DNA of 33,492 nucleotides from Pseudomonadota bacterium (GTDB lineage Bacteria; Myxococcota_A; UBA9042; GCA-2863065), in NCBI GenBank assembly GCA_005776725.1, contig SXOO01000184.1:1-33492 (forward strand), given 5' to 3'. Below are positions 18,359 through 25,820 of the stretch, one piece after another. Below the pieces are notes generated by a model. That model worked only from the letters and a program-made list of their open reading frames with translations, searched no databases and was not told the DNA's origin. Made by a program: the position numbers and the translations under genes. The stretch's first letter is position 1, and each line of letters begins with the position of its first letter.

Positions 18359-19810
18359 TCACTTCATCTTCAGCACAGCCTCGATGTCTTTGATCACGTC
18401 GGTCGGGTGGGTCACCACGTCGACCTCGGGGTACTTGAGCAGCCAGCGACCAGCGGGCGTGAGCACGGCGCTCACGCGATCGGCGAAGAACTGCCCCGCG
18501 CTAGAGGCCGCGCCGTAGGCGAGGGCCAGCTCGCGCTTGGGATCGCTCAAGAGCCGGTACGGGAACTTGTTGTTCAGCTTGAACAGCGCGTTCTCTGCCG
18601 GGGTGTCGAAGGACACACCGTAGACCGTGACGCCCAAGGCGGTCAGCTCGGCGAAGTGGTCGCGGAACCCGCAACCCTCCGTCATTCACCCAAAGGTGGC
18701 CGCCTTTGGATAGAACCAGAGGACCGTCGGTCGCCCCTTGAGGTCGGCGGCGGTCACCGCGAGGCCCTTCTCGTCCACGACGTTCTCGAACGCGGGGAGC
18801 GGCGAGAGCGAGGCCGCCTGACCCACCGTACCAGCCGGGACCTCCCAAGGCTCCGGGGGCGCATCCATCGCCGCAAGGGCTGCCGCGAGCTCAGTGGCCC
18901 GGGTCCGCTCCAGGGCGCCCGGGCCGCCCGGGAGCAGCCAAGCCAGGGCCGCGGGCGCGGACGTGTCGAGCCCGACGAGGCTCGAGAGCGGGAACAGCGG
19001 CTCACCGAAGGCCGCCGGGGTGGGGCCGGTGGCCAGCGCCAGCAACGCCGGCTGGGCGACGGGCGCCAGGGGCGCCAGCACGCCGTCCACGAGGTTCGCG
19101 GCGAAGAAGGCCGCGGGGTCCCGCTTGGCCCAGAGCTCAGCGGCGTAATTGGCGGCGAGCTCGGGGTCTCCCACCAGCGCCGACAGCGCCTCCGTCGTGG
19201 TGTGCGCCGCCCACCGGGAGAGCGCCTCGGGCGCGGCGTTGAGCGCGCCGGGCGGGGCCGCGTCGATCGCCAGGACGCGCGCCACGGCGTCGGGCGTAGT
19301 AGCGGCCGCAGTCCAAGCGACGAGGGCGCCGGCGTCAGCGCCGATGAGCGTGACCACGCCGCCTGCCGCGGCGGCTACCGCGGACGCGTCTGCGGCCAGC
19401 GCCGCCAGCGACAGGTCCTCCCGCTGCGACCAGTCGAGAGCCAGCGTGCGATGTGTGGGCGCCAGGGCGTCCGCGAGCGCCTCCATGCCGCGCTCGTCCT
19501 CGCCCAGGCCGTGGAGCAACACGGCGGTCTCGCCGCTGCCGAGGCAGGTGACCTCGAGCGGCCCGTGGGCCGAGTCGAGGCTGACGATGACGCGCTCGGC
19601 GCAGCTGGACGGCAGCCCCACGCTCGGCGGGTCAGCCAAGTCTGCGTTGCCGGCGTCCTCGGCCAGGCCGGTGTCCTCGGCCAGGCCGGTGTCCTCGGCC
19701 ACGGTCACCTCCTCGGCAGGCGCGACCTCGGGCGAAGCGCTCCTCGAGCCCCCTCCAGCGCCGCAGCCGGCCACGACCCCCACCGCCATACTGAACTTCC
19801 ACTGCTTCAT
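18359..19810 (-). CDS. Putative selenoprotein: lipoprotein with degenerate alpha/beta-hydrolase and Sec-peroxiredoxin
   Basis: I read this as one 483-residue gene with TGA at 18688-18686 translated as selenocysteine (Sec375). Start ATG 19810 has a good ribosome site (GGAGGT, 4 nt gap). Lipobox VAGC gives Cys16, then an acidic linker (AEDTGLAEDTGLAEDAG). Residues about 70-320 resemble an alpha/beta-hydrolase (LLHGLGED, His100), but the elbow is GADAG (157-161) in place of GxSxG, and the usual late His is absent (LLPGGPGALE), so it is probably inactive. Residues about 332-482 are a BCP/PrxQ-type peroxiredoxin: RPTVLWFYPKAATFG, then Sec375, then MTEGCGFRDHF. The family pattern is TPGCTxEGC, so Sec sits at the peroxidatic position and Cys380 is the resolving residue. 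The product should reduce peroxides outside the cytoplasm. Standard gene callers would give two genes here. Expression needs SelA/B/C elsewhere in the genome. Confidence 0.82.
18652..18681 (-). promoter_or_regulatory. Predicted bacterial SECIS hairpin after the in-frame TGA
   Basis: On the minus strand, bases 5-34 after the TGA fold into a 13-bp stem with one bulged A. The upper 8 bp are GGUUGCGG/CCGCGACC, including one GU pair; the lower 5 bp are CGGAG/CUUCG, including one GU pair. The loop is GUU (18668-18666) and begins 17 nt past the TGA. Known bacterial SECIS elements have a small loop with a G in the first two positions about 16-37 nt after the UGA; this one fits. It lies within the coding region, as it must in bacteria. 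Confidence 0.75.
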
Positions 19811-19964
19811 GGGACCTCCAAGCGGAGCTACGGTACACGCACTCCCGGAGAACAACCGAAGGAATCTGCACCTCGAACGAGCCTCGCGTCGGCGGCCCGA
19901 CCCCGCGAAGCGCGGCACCAGCCCATCGCACGGCGCCACGACAAACTCCGAAACGCGGAACGCG

Positions 19965-19993
19965 TTGACCGTGAGGGAGCCCGTCGTTACGTT
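19965..19993 (+). promoter_or_regulatory. Sigma-70-like promoter TTGACC-N17-TACGTT of the TonB operon
   Basis: TTGACC (19965-19970) and TACGTT (19988-19993) lie 17 nt apart in the 245-bp gap between the divergent selenoprotein gene and the receptor gene. It is the best promoter match in the window and would give a leader of about 55 nt. No Fur-box-like AT-rich dyad was seen near it. Confidence 0.55.
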
Positions 19994-20055
19994 GCGTCGG
20001 CGCCGCCGGGAGTCTTCAGAAAGGCCACCGGTCGGTCGTTCGACGCCCAGCCCTG

Positions 20056-22665
20056 GTGGTCCCTCCCCCCGTGTTCGCAGCCCGCTCCGCGTTTGTATGT
20101 GTCTTCGCGTTGGCCTTGGCCGCGCGCGCGGACGACTTCGTCGCCCCGGCGCTCCAGCGCTTCGTGGACGCAGTGCTCCCGCCCGGCACGGTGATCGAGC
20201 AAGAGGTGGCCGTGGTCCTCTCGATCACGATCCTGGAGACCGGCCTGCCCGGGGAGATCACGGTGGACGTCTCGGCGGGTGACCCATGGGACCTGGCGGC
20301 GCTCGCGGCCGCGCGGCGGTTCGAGTTCAGCCCGGCCCTGGAGAACGGCGTGCCGGTCCCCGTCAGGGTCCCGTTCACCTACCGCTTCCGGCCCACGCTG
20401 CGCCGCGGCCAGTTCATCACAGAGCGACGGGAGCGCCGCGTAGAGGAGGCCACCCCGGGCTACAGATACGTGGGGCGGATCCTCGAGAAGGGGACACGAA
20501 CCCCGCTCGAAGGCATCGCCGTCGTCGTGATCGACCCGAACACTCGGGTCGAGTACCAGGCCACCACGGACGGAGCAGGGATCTTCCGCGTCGATGGGCT
20601 CCCGCCACGCCGGGTGAAGCTGGAGGTGGTCACCGGCGAGCACGAGCCGGTCGCCCGTGAGGTGGAGGGCGTCCCCCTCGACCGGGCCCCTGCGGCGCCG
20701 GAGTCCGATGCCACGCTCTATCTCGACCCCGTTGGGCTCAGCGACTACCTCACCGTGGTGCGGGAGAAAGCACCGCCGAAAGCGGCCTCGCAGGTGACGC
20801 TGGTCGAGGACGAGCTGCGCAAGACGCCAGGGACCTTCGGGGATCCCACGCGCGTGGTGCAGACGCTGCCGGGGGTGGCGCGCTCACCGTTCGGCATCGG
20901 CTTCTACGCCGTGCGCGGCTCGAGCTTCGAGAACACCGGCTTCTTCATCGACGGCCACCCGGTTCTGTTTCTCTACCACCTCCTCGGAGGGCCGGGCGTG
21001 CTCGCCCCGGAGCTGGTCGGCTCGCTCGACTTCTACCCCGGGGGCTACCCGGTCCGTTACGGGCGCTTCTCCACGGGCGCGGTGTTGGTGACCACCAAGG
21101 ATCCGCCCACCGACCGCTGGCACGCCGACGTCGAGATCGACCTCCTGAAGGCCACCGCGTTGTTCTCGATCCCCTTCGACGACGAGCGCGGCCAGGTGAC
21201 GGTGTCGATCCGCCGCTCGTACTACGAGCTGCTCCTGCCGCTGGTGCAGCCCGACATCTCGCTCAGCTACCTCGACTACCAAGCGCGCGTGAACTACGCG
21301 ATCAAGCCGAATCTCCGCTGGCGCTTCTCGGCACTCGGCGCCGAAGACGCGTTCGGTCAGGGCGGCGAGGTCGGCGACAACGGCGAGGAGCAGGACTCGC
21401 TGTTCATCCTGGGCTTCCATCGCCTGCTCACCGGCCTCACGTGGGACGCCCCCGACAACGTCAAGGTCGAGACGTCGCTCGCCTGGGAGTACGACCGCAA
21501 CAACACGGAGCGCACCAGCGAAGACGACGACAGCATCACGGCCGACTTCGCGGGCTGGTTCGTGGGGCTCCGCGTCGACGTGGACTGGCGGGCCCTGCCG
21601 AACCTCACGGTGTCGGGCGGCTTCGACGGGCAGTTCGCCGACTTAGGCGCCAACCTGCGGGTCCCCTCGCTCCCGCCGATCGGCGACCCCCGCCCGCCCG
21701 CGTTCGACCCCATCATCATCACCAGCCGGGTCGAGGGCCCCTTCACCTCCACCGATCCCTGGGTGTCGGCGGACTGGGAGGTGATCCCCGGCCTGCGCCT
21801 CATCCCCGGCTTCCGGCTCGCGCTCATGACGTATGGCGACGAGAGCCTCCGCGTGGGTCCAGACCCGCGCTTGTCCGTCCGCTGGGCCGTGGCCCAGGGG
21901 CTCACGCTCACCGCGATGGGCTCCATCGCGCACGAGAGCCCTCAGCCGTTCCAGTACGCCGAGCCGTATGGCGACCCCGAGGCCCCACTCGTTCAGGGCG
22001 TACAGGGCAGCTTTGGCATGGAGTGGGTGCCGGAGCCCGGCTGGCTGCTGAAGCTCGAGGGCTTCTACAACCACCTCTACAACATGATCCGCCCCAACGC
22101 CTCGGCCGGGGCGTCGGACTCGGGCGACCTCGCCCAGAGCTTCTGGTCGTACGACATGCAAGGGCGGGGTTACGGCCTCGAGGTCTTCCTCCGCAAGGAG
22201 TACGGCGGCCGACACTACGGGTGGGTGAGCTACACGCTGTCCCGCTCCGAGCGCCTACGCCCGCCGGCCGACTGGACGCTCTACGAGCAGGACCAGACGC
22301 ACAACCTGAACGTGGCGTGGTCGGTGATCCTTGGACGCGACTGGTCGGTCGGGGCGCGCTTCTCGCTCACCAGCGGCAACTTCTACTACCCGATCGAAGA
22401 CGCGCGCTACGACGCCGACCGCGACAGCTACGAGCCCGTCTACGGCGAACAGAGCTTCCGCTTCGACGTGTTCCACCGCCTGGACCTGCGGGTCGACAAG
22501 CGCTGGCGCTTCGACACCTGGATGCTGGAGGCGTACCTCGACATCCAGAACGTCTACAACGCGGACAACCCCGAGGCCCAGCGTTACAGCTTCGACTACC
22601 GCGTCCTCACGGCGGGTCCGGGGCTCCCGATCTTGCCCACGATCGGCGTTCGAGGGGTGTTCTGA
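20056..22665 (+). CDS. TonB-dependent receptor with an N-terminal TonB_C domain
   Basis: 869 residues from GTG 20056 (GTG 20071 is also possible). Signal peptide VFAARSAFVCVFALALAARA ends before DDF. Residues about 48-115 look like a TonB C-terminal domain (ILETGLPGEITVDVSAGDPW; ALAAARRFEFSPALENGVPV). A carboxypeptidase-regulatory-like beta-sandwich follows (about 135-215, VGRILEKGTRTPLEGIAVVV), then the plug (about 250-365, with VRGSSFENTGFFIDG) and a 22-strand-type barrel ending in an aromatic residue (GVRGVF), as outer-membrane proteins do. It imports a substrate across the outer membrane using ExbB-ExbD-TonB, all encoded downstream in the same operon. The substrate is unknown. Its stop overlaps the next start (TGATG). 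Confidence 0.92.
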   Translation: MVPPPVFAARSAFVCVFALALAARADDFVAPALQRFVDAVLPPGTVIEQEVAVVLSITILETGLPGEITVDVSAGDPWDLAALAAARRFEFSPALENGVPVPVRVPFTYRFRPTLRRGQFITERRERRVEEATPGYRYVGRILEKGTRTPLEGIAVVVIDPNTRVEYQATTDGAGIFRVDGLPPRRVKLEVVTGEHEPVAREVEGVPLDRAPAAPESDATLYLDPVGLSDYLTVVREKAPPKAASQVTLVEDELRKTPGTFGDPTRVVQTLPGVARSPFGIGFYAVRGSSFENTGFFIDGHPVLFLYHLLGGPGVLAPELVGSLDFYPGGYPVRYGRFSTGAVLVTTKDPPTDRWHADVEIDLLKATALFSIPFDDERGQVTVSIRRSYYELLLPLVQPDISLSYLDYQARVNYAIKPNLRWRFSALGAEDAFGQGGEVGDNGEEQDSLFILGFHRLLTGLTWDAPDNVKVETSLAWEYDRNNTERTSEDDDSITADFAGWFVGLRVDVDWRALPNLTVSGGFDGQFADLGANLRVPSLPPIGDPRPPAFDPIIITSRVEGPFTSTDPWVSADWEVIPGLRLIPGFRLALMTYGDESLRVGPDPRLSVRWAVAQGLTLTAMGSIAHESPQPFQYAEPYGDPEAPLVQGVQGSFGMEWVPEPGWLLKLEGFYNHLYNMIRPNASAGASDSGDLAQSFWSYDMQGRGYGLEVFLRKEYGGRHYGWVSYTLSRSERLRPPADWTLYEQDQTHNLNVAWSVILGRDWSVGARFSLTSGNFYYPIEDARYDADRDSYEPVYGEQSFRFDVFHRLDLRVDKRWRFDTWMLEAYLDIQNVYNADNPEAQRYSFDYRVLTAGPGLPILPTIGVRGVF

Positions 22666-23744
22666 TGCGCACCGCACTTCTCGCCCCGTGCCTCTTCGCT
22701 GCCTTCTTCGTCGGCTGCCTCGAAGAGCTGCCCGACCCCGCCAAGGTCGAGGGCCTCCGCGTCCTCGCGATCCGCGCCGATCCCCCCGAGGCGGCCGAGG
22801 GCCAGCCAGTCACCGTCGAGGCACTCGTAGCGCACCCCGACCCCACCGTGCCGCTCACGCTGCGCTGGCTGGCGTGTCTGAAGCCCGAGCGGTCGTCTGG
22901 GTTCTTCTCGGGCGGCGGCAACGTCGGCTTCAGCGGCGGTCGGGGCTTCGGCCTCGACGATCCGGGGTCCTGCTTCTCGATCGAGCAGGCCGGGTACGAC
23001 GTCACGTACCTCGGGGACACCATGGCGGTGCGCCTCGAGGTGCCTACCGGGGTCCTCAGCGGCGAGAGCATCGCCAACGCCTATGGGCTGCCCGCGTCAC
23101 TCCCGGAGCCCGCCATCGCCATATTGAGGTCGGTGTCTGGAGTGAACCTGTCGGTGAGCCTCGAGGTGCGCTCGGGCGGCGCCAAGCCAGACCTCGTCGA
23201 GGCGTTCAAGCGGGTGAACGTATCAACGGCCACCCCCAAGAACACGAACCCAGCGGACGTGCTGTTTCACCTCGCGCGGCCCGGCTGTCCGGCGGACGAC
23301 GACGAGACCGCGCCCACGGAGGGGACGGCGTCCCCCCGCGGCACGTGCTTCGGCGAGGCCCCGGACGCGCCGGTGGCGCTGGTCCCAGGGACCACCTACC
23401 GCGTACGCCCCATGAACATCCCGGAAGACATGCAGGTCTACCCGGTGTTGCTCGGTAGCACGAATCCCAGCTCGCCTTTCGGCATCCAAGAGAAGGAGGA
23501 GGTCTACTTCTATTCGATGTTCTCCAGCCACGGCTCATTCGGCGACCGGGTGTTCAAGTCCCGCGCCACTCCGTCCACGACCTGGGAGCTACCGAGCGAC
23601 ATGCCCGAGCGAGTCCCGCTCTGGATCGTGGTCCGCGACGGGCGAGGTGGGACCGCCTGGTGCCACTCCACCATCGCTCGCGCGCTCCCTCCCGGCCCTG
23701 ATCCCTGCGTCGGAGCGCCCGGCGAGACACCCGCTACGGAGTAG
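22665..23744 (+). CDS. Lipoprotein of the TonB operon
   Basis: 359 residues starting MRTALLAPCLFAAFFVGC, lipobox FVGC with Cys18. The ATG shares a base with the receptor's TGA, so translation is coupled. The mature protein begins with an Ig-like strand pattern (VEGLRVLAIRADPPEAAEG, VTVEALVAHPD) and contains a Gly/Phe-rich insert (SSGFFSGGGNVGFSGGRGFG). Its position between the receptor and ExbB suggests a surface or periplasmic partner of the receptor, perhaps in substrate capture. No known family is recognised. Confidence 0.88.
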   Translation: MRTALLAPCLFAAFFVGCLEELPDPAKVEGLRVLAIRADPPEAAEGQPVTVEALVAHPDPTVPLTLRWLACLKPERSSGFFSGGGNVGFSGGRGFGLDDPGSCFSIEQAGYDVTYLGDTMAVRLEVPTGVLSGESIANAYGLPASLPEPAIAILRSVSGVNLSVSLEVRSGGAKPDLVEAFKRVNVSTATPKNTNPADVLFHLARPGCPADDDETAPTEGTASPRGTCFGEAPDAPVALVPGTTYRVRPMNIPEDMQVYPVLLGSTNPSSPFGIQEKEEVYFYSMFSSHGSFGDRVFKSRATPSTTWELPSDMPERVPLWIVVRDGRGGTAWCHSTIARALPPGPDPCVGAPGETPATE

Positions 23745-23749
23745 TCCCG

Positions 23750-24382
23750 ATGCTCACTGAGAAGCTCTCGCACTTCTTCAACTGGATCGGCGCCGAGTGG
23801 GTGATGTGGCTCCTCATCCTCCTCTCGGTGATCTCCATCGCGCTCATGGTCGAGCGGTGGCTCTACTTCCGGCGCAGCCGGTCGCGCATCGAGACCCTCG
23901 TGCAGGACGTGCGGCGCGCTCTTCAGGCGGGGGACCACCGTGCCGCCCTGGTGCTGGCGCGCGACTCACAGTCGCTGGAGGGCCGCGTCCTCGCCCAGGG
24001 GCTCTCGGTGCTGCAACACGGCCCGGCGACGGTGGAGGAGGTCACCCGCAGCGCGCTGATCGTGGAGCGAGCCGCGTTCGACCGCTATCTCGGCTTCCTC
24101 GGCACGCTCGGCGCCAACGCCCCGTTCATCGGGCTGTTCGGCACGGTGCTCGGGATCGTCGGGGCCTTCGGGCAGCTGGCCGACATTCAGCAAGGCGCTG
24201 ACCGCGCCAACGCCATCATGGGCTCGATCTCCGAGGCCCTGGTGGCTACCGCGGTCGGGCTGGTCGTCGCCATCCCCGCGGTCATCGCCTACAACCAGTT
24301 CAAGGCCGAGATCAAGACCCGGATGGGCTTCGCCGAGGCCTTGGTCCACGAGCTCCTCGCGCACCTCCGGCGGCAGGGCTAG
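23750..24382 (+). CDS. exbB: ExbB/TolQ-type proton channel subunit
   Basis: 210 residues, three membrane spans: WVMWLLILLSVISIALMVE near the N-terminus, then NAPFIGLFGTVLGIVGAF and ALVATAVGLVVAIPAVIAYN. The last two carry the conserved MotA/TolQ/ExbB pattern (GLFGTVLGIVxAF; ATAxGLxVAIPAVxxYN). With ExbD it uses the proton gradient to energise TonB. It starts 5 nt after the lipoprotein stop and is followed 3 nt later by exbD. Assignment to ExbB and not TolQ rests on the receptor and TonB in the same operon. Confidence 0.95.
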   Translation: MLTEKLSHFFNWIGAEWVMWLLILLSVISIALMVERWLYFRRSRSRIETLVQDVRRALQAGDHRAALVLARDSQSLEGRVLAQGLSVLQHGPATVEEVTRSALIVERAAFDRYLGFLGTLGANAPFIGLFGTVLGIVGAFGQLADIQQGADRANAIMGSISEALVATAVGLVVAIPAVIAYNQFKAEIKTRMGFAEALVHELLAHLRRQG

Positions 24383-24385
24383 GCC

Positions 24386-24814
24386 GTGGCCGGCGCCGCC
24401 CAAGACGACGACGAGCCGATCACCGCGATCAACGTCACCCCGCTGGTCGACATCGTGCTCGTCCTGCTCATCATCTTCATGGTGACCACCGAGGTGATCC
24501 ACGAGCAGGACAAGCCCAAGGTGATCCCGCTCGAGCTGCCCACGGCGGCAAGCGCGCAGGAGGTCCTGAACCAGGGGCTCCTGTCGCTCGTCGTGGACGT
24601 GCGAGGTCAGCTCTGGCTCAACGGTGAGAAGGCCGACTACGCCGGCGTACGCGGGGCTCTCGACGGCCTACGCGAGCGCAAGGTCACGCCGCAGGCGTTG
24701 ATCTCGGCCGACAAGGACACCCCGCACGGCGAGGTGGCGGGCCTCATGGACTTCCTTCGGCTGAGCGGGGTCAAAGACATCGCCATCAACACGAAGAAGC
24801 AGACCATCGAGTGA
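24386..24814 (+). CDS. exbD: ExbD/TolR-type proton channel subunit
   Basis: 142 residues from GTG 24386. One N-terminal span, TPLVDIVLVLLIIFMVTTEV, includes the essential Asp of the family (PLVDIVLVLLI). The periplasmic domain ends with SADKDTPHGEVAGLMDFLRL and VKDIAINTKK, the usual ExbD fold. It partners ExbB to drive TonB. Its stop overlaps the TonB start (GTGA). Confidence 0.95.
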   Translation: MAGAAQDDDEPITAINVTPLVDIVLVLLIIFMVTTEVIHEQDKPKVIPLELPTAASAQEVLNQGLLSLVVDVRGQLWLNGEKADYAGVRGALDGLRERKVTPQALISADKDTPHGEVAGLMDFLRLSGVKDIAINTKKQTIE

Positions 24815-25653
24815 GCGTCCGGGACCCGCTCTTGCTGGCGCTGGCGCTCGCGCTGGTGACACATGGTGGGCTGGCCGCCGTGGTCGCGAAGAGCCCCGCG
24901 CCGGAGCCGTTCGTGTTGCCCCCACCCGATCGGACCGAGGTCCGGACGTTCGAGGCCGACGTGGAGCTGCCGAAGCCTCCGCCGCCTCGGCCTCCGAAGC
25001 CTCCCGAGCCCCCGCCGAAGCCGCCGGAGCCACCGCCCCAGGAGCCGCCCCCGCCCACGGACGTCACGCGGCCCGCCGAGCCGGCGCCCGCGCCGAGCCG
25101 CCCGCCGCGACCCGCGACGAAGAAGCCGGCGGCTGCGAAGCCCGTGGCGGCTCCTGCGCTACGCCTCGCCAACCTGGCTCCCGGTACCGGGAGCGTCCGG
25201 ACCTACGCGGGGTCAGACGACAGCTACGGCGCCCCCGACGAGCGCGCGACGCCCGAGAACGAGGAGAGCGACAACGGGCCGCGCGGCGATGGCCCGCGCG
25301 ATGCGAAGGGGACCGCGCCGTCCGGCGGAGGAGGCGGAGCTCCGCAGGCGCCTTCGCCTCCGCCCACTGCGCCGAAGGTGAAGGTCCGCGCCCCGGCGGT
25401 GTATCCGGCGGGCGCCCCGCGGCCCGGGAAGCCGATCTCGCTCACCTTGGCGCTCGACATCGACGCCGAGGGCCGGGTGATCGGCGCCCGCGTGGTGTCC
25501 CGTCCGCGGATCGCGGGCAACGCCTTCGACGCCGCGGCGCTCTCGGCGGCCAAGGCCACCACGTTCAAACCGGGCACTCGGGGCGGCGAGGCCGTGCCCT
25601 GGTCCATCCGCTACGTCGTGCGCTTCGAGGTAGACGGTCAACCCGGAGGCTGA
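24811..25653 (+). CDS. tonB: TonB energy-transducing protein
   Basis: 280 residues from GTG 24811, overlapping exbD by 4 nt. A single N-terminal anchor (LLLALALALVTHGGLAAVVA, carrying the His common in TonB anchors) is followed by a Pro/Lys/Glu-rich linker (about 38-85: PKPPPPRPPKPPEPPPK), a Gly-rich spacer, and the TonB C-terminal domain (about 190-275: PISLTLALDIDAEGRVIGAR; AALSAAKATTFKPGTRGGEA). It spans the periplasm and opens the receptor encoded upstream. Last gene of the operon. Confidence 0.95.
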   Translation: MSVRDPLLLALALALVTHGGLAAVVAKSPAPEPFVLPPPDRTEVRTFEADVELPKPPPPRPPKPPEPPPKPPEPPPQEPPPPTDVTRPAEPAPAPSRPPRPATKKPAAAKPVAAPALRLANLAPGTGSVRTYAGSDDSYGAPDERATPENEESDNGPRGDGPRDAKGTAPSGGGGGAPQAPSPPPTAPKVKVRAPAVYPAGAPRPGKPISLTLALDIDAEGRVIGARVVSRPRIAGNAFDAAALSAAKATTFKPGTRGGEAVPWSIRYVVRFEVDGQPGG

Positions 25654-25699
25654 GCGGAGCGCCGCTTCGATGCCCGCGGACGCCGACGTGTGGGAACAC

Positions 25700-25730
25700 T
25701 TTCACCACGGCTGGCCAGCGAGTGGTGAAT
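25700..25730. promoter_or_regulatory. Extended dyad symmetry overlapping a -35 region
   Basis: TTCACCAC (25701-25708) pairs with GTGGTGAA (25722-25729) around the perfect palindrome GCTGGCCAGC (25710-25719). It could be the tonB-operon terminator hairpin (no T tract follows) or an operator, since TACAGT, a good -10 box, lies at 25736-25741 and would place its -35 inside the dyad. Confidence 0.4.
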
Positions 25731-25820
25731 CCCGCTACAGTCGAGCCCACCAAGACAGCATTGTAGCTGGCACGCTTCGTGTACCCAGCTCGCTGTAGGC
25801 GCGAACCGTGGGAGGCGATC

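Noticed and set aside
18359..18685. A separate 108-residue peroxiredoxin gene starting at the ATG right after the TGA
   Set aside because: It would lack the peroxidatic residue and the first strands of the thioredoxin fold, and has no ribosome site; the joined selenoprotein reading explains all of the sequence.
19811..20055. Fur box or other iron-control site before the TonB operon
   Set aside because: No AT-rich 19-bp dyad resembling a Fur site is seen in the gap; only the TTGACC/TACGTT promoter stands out.
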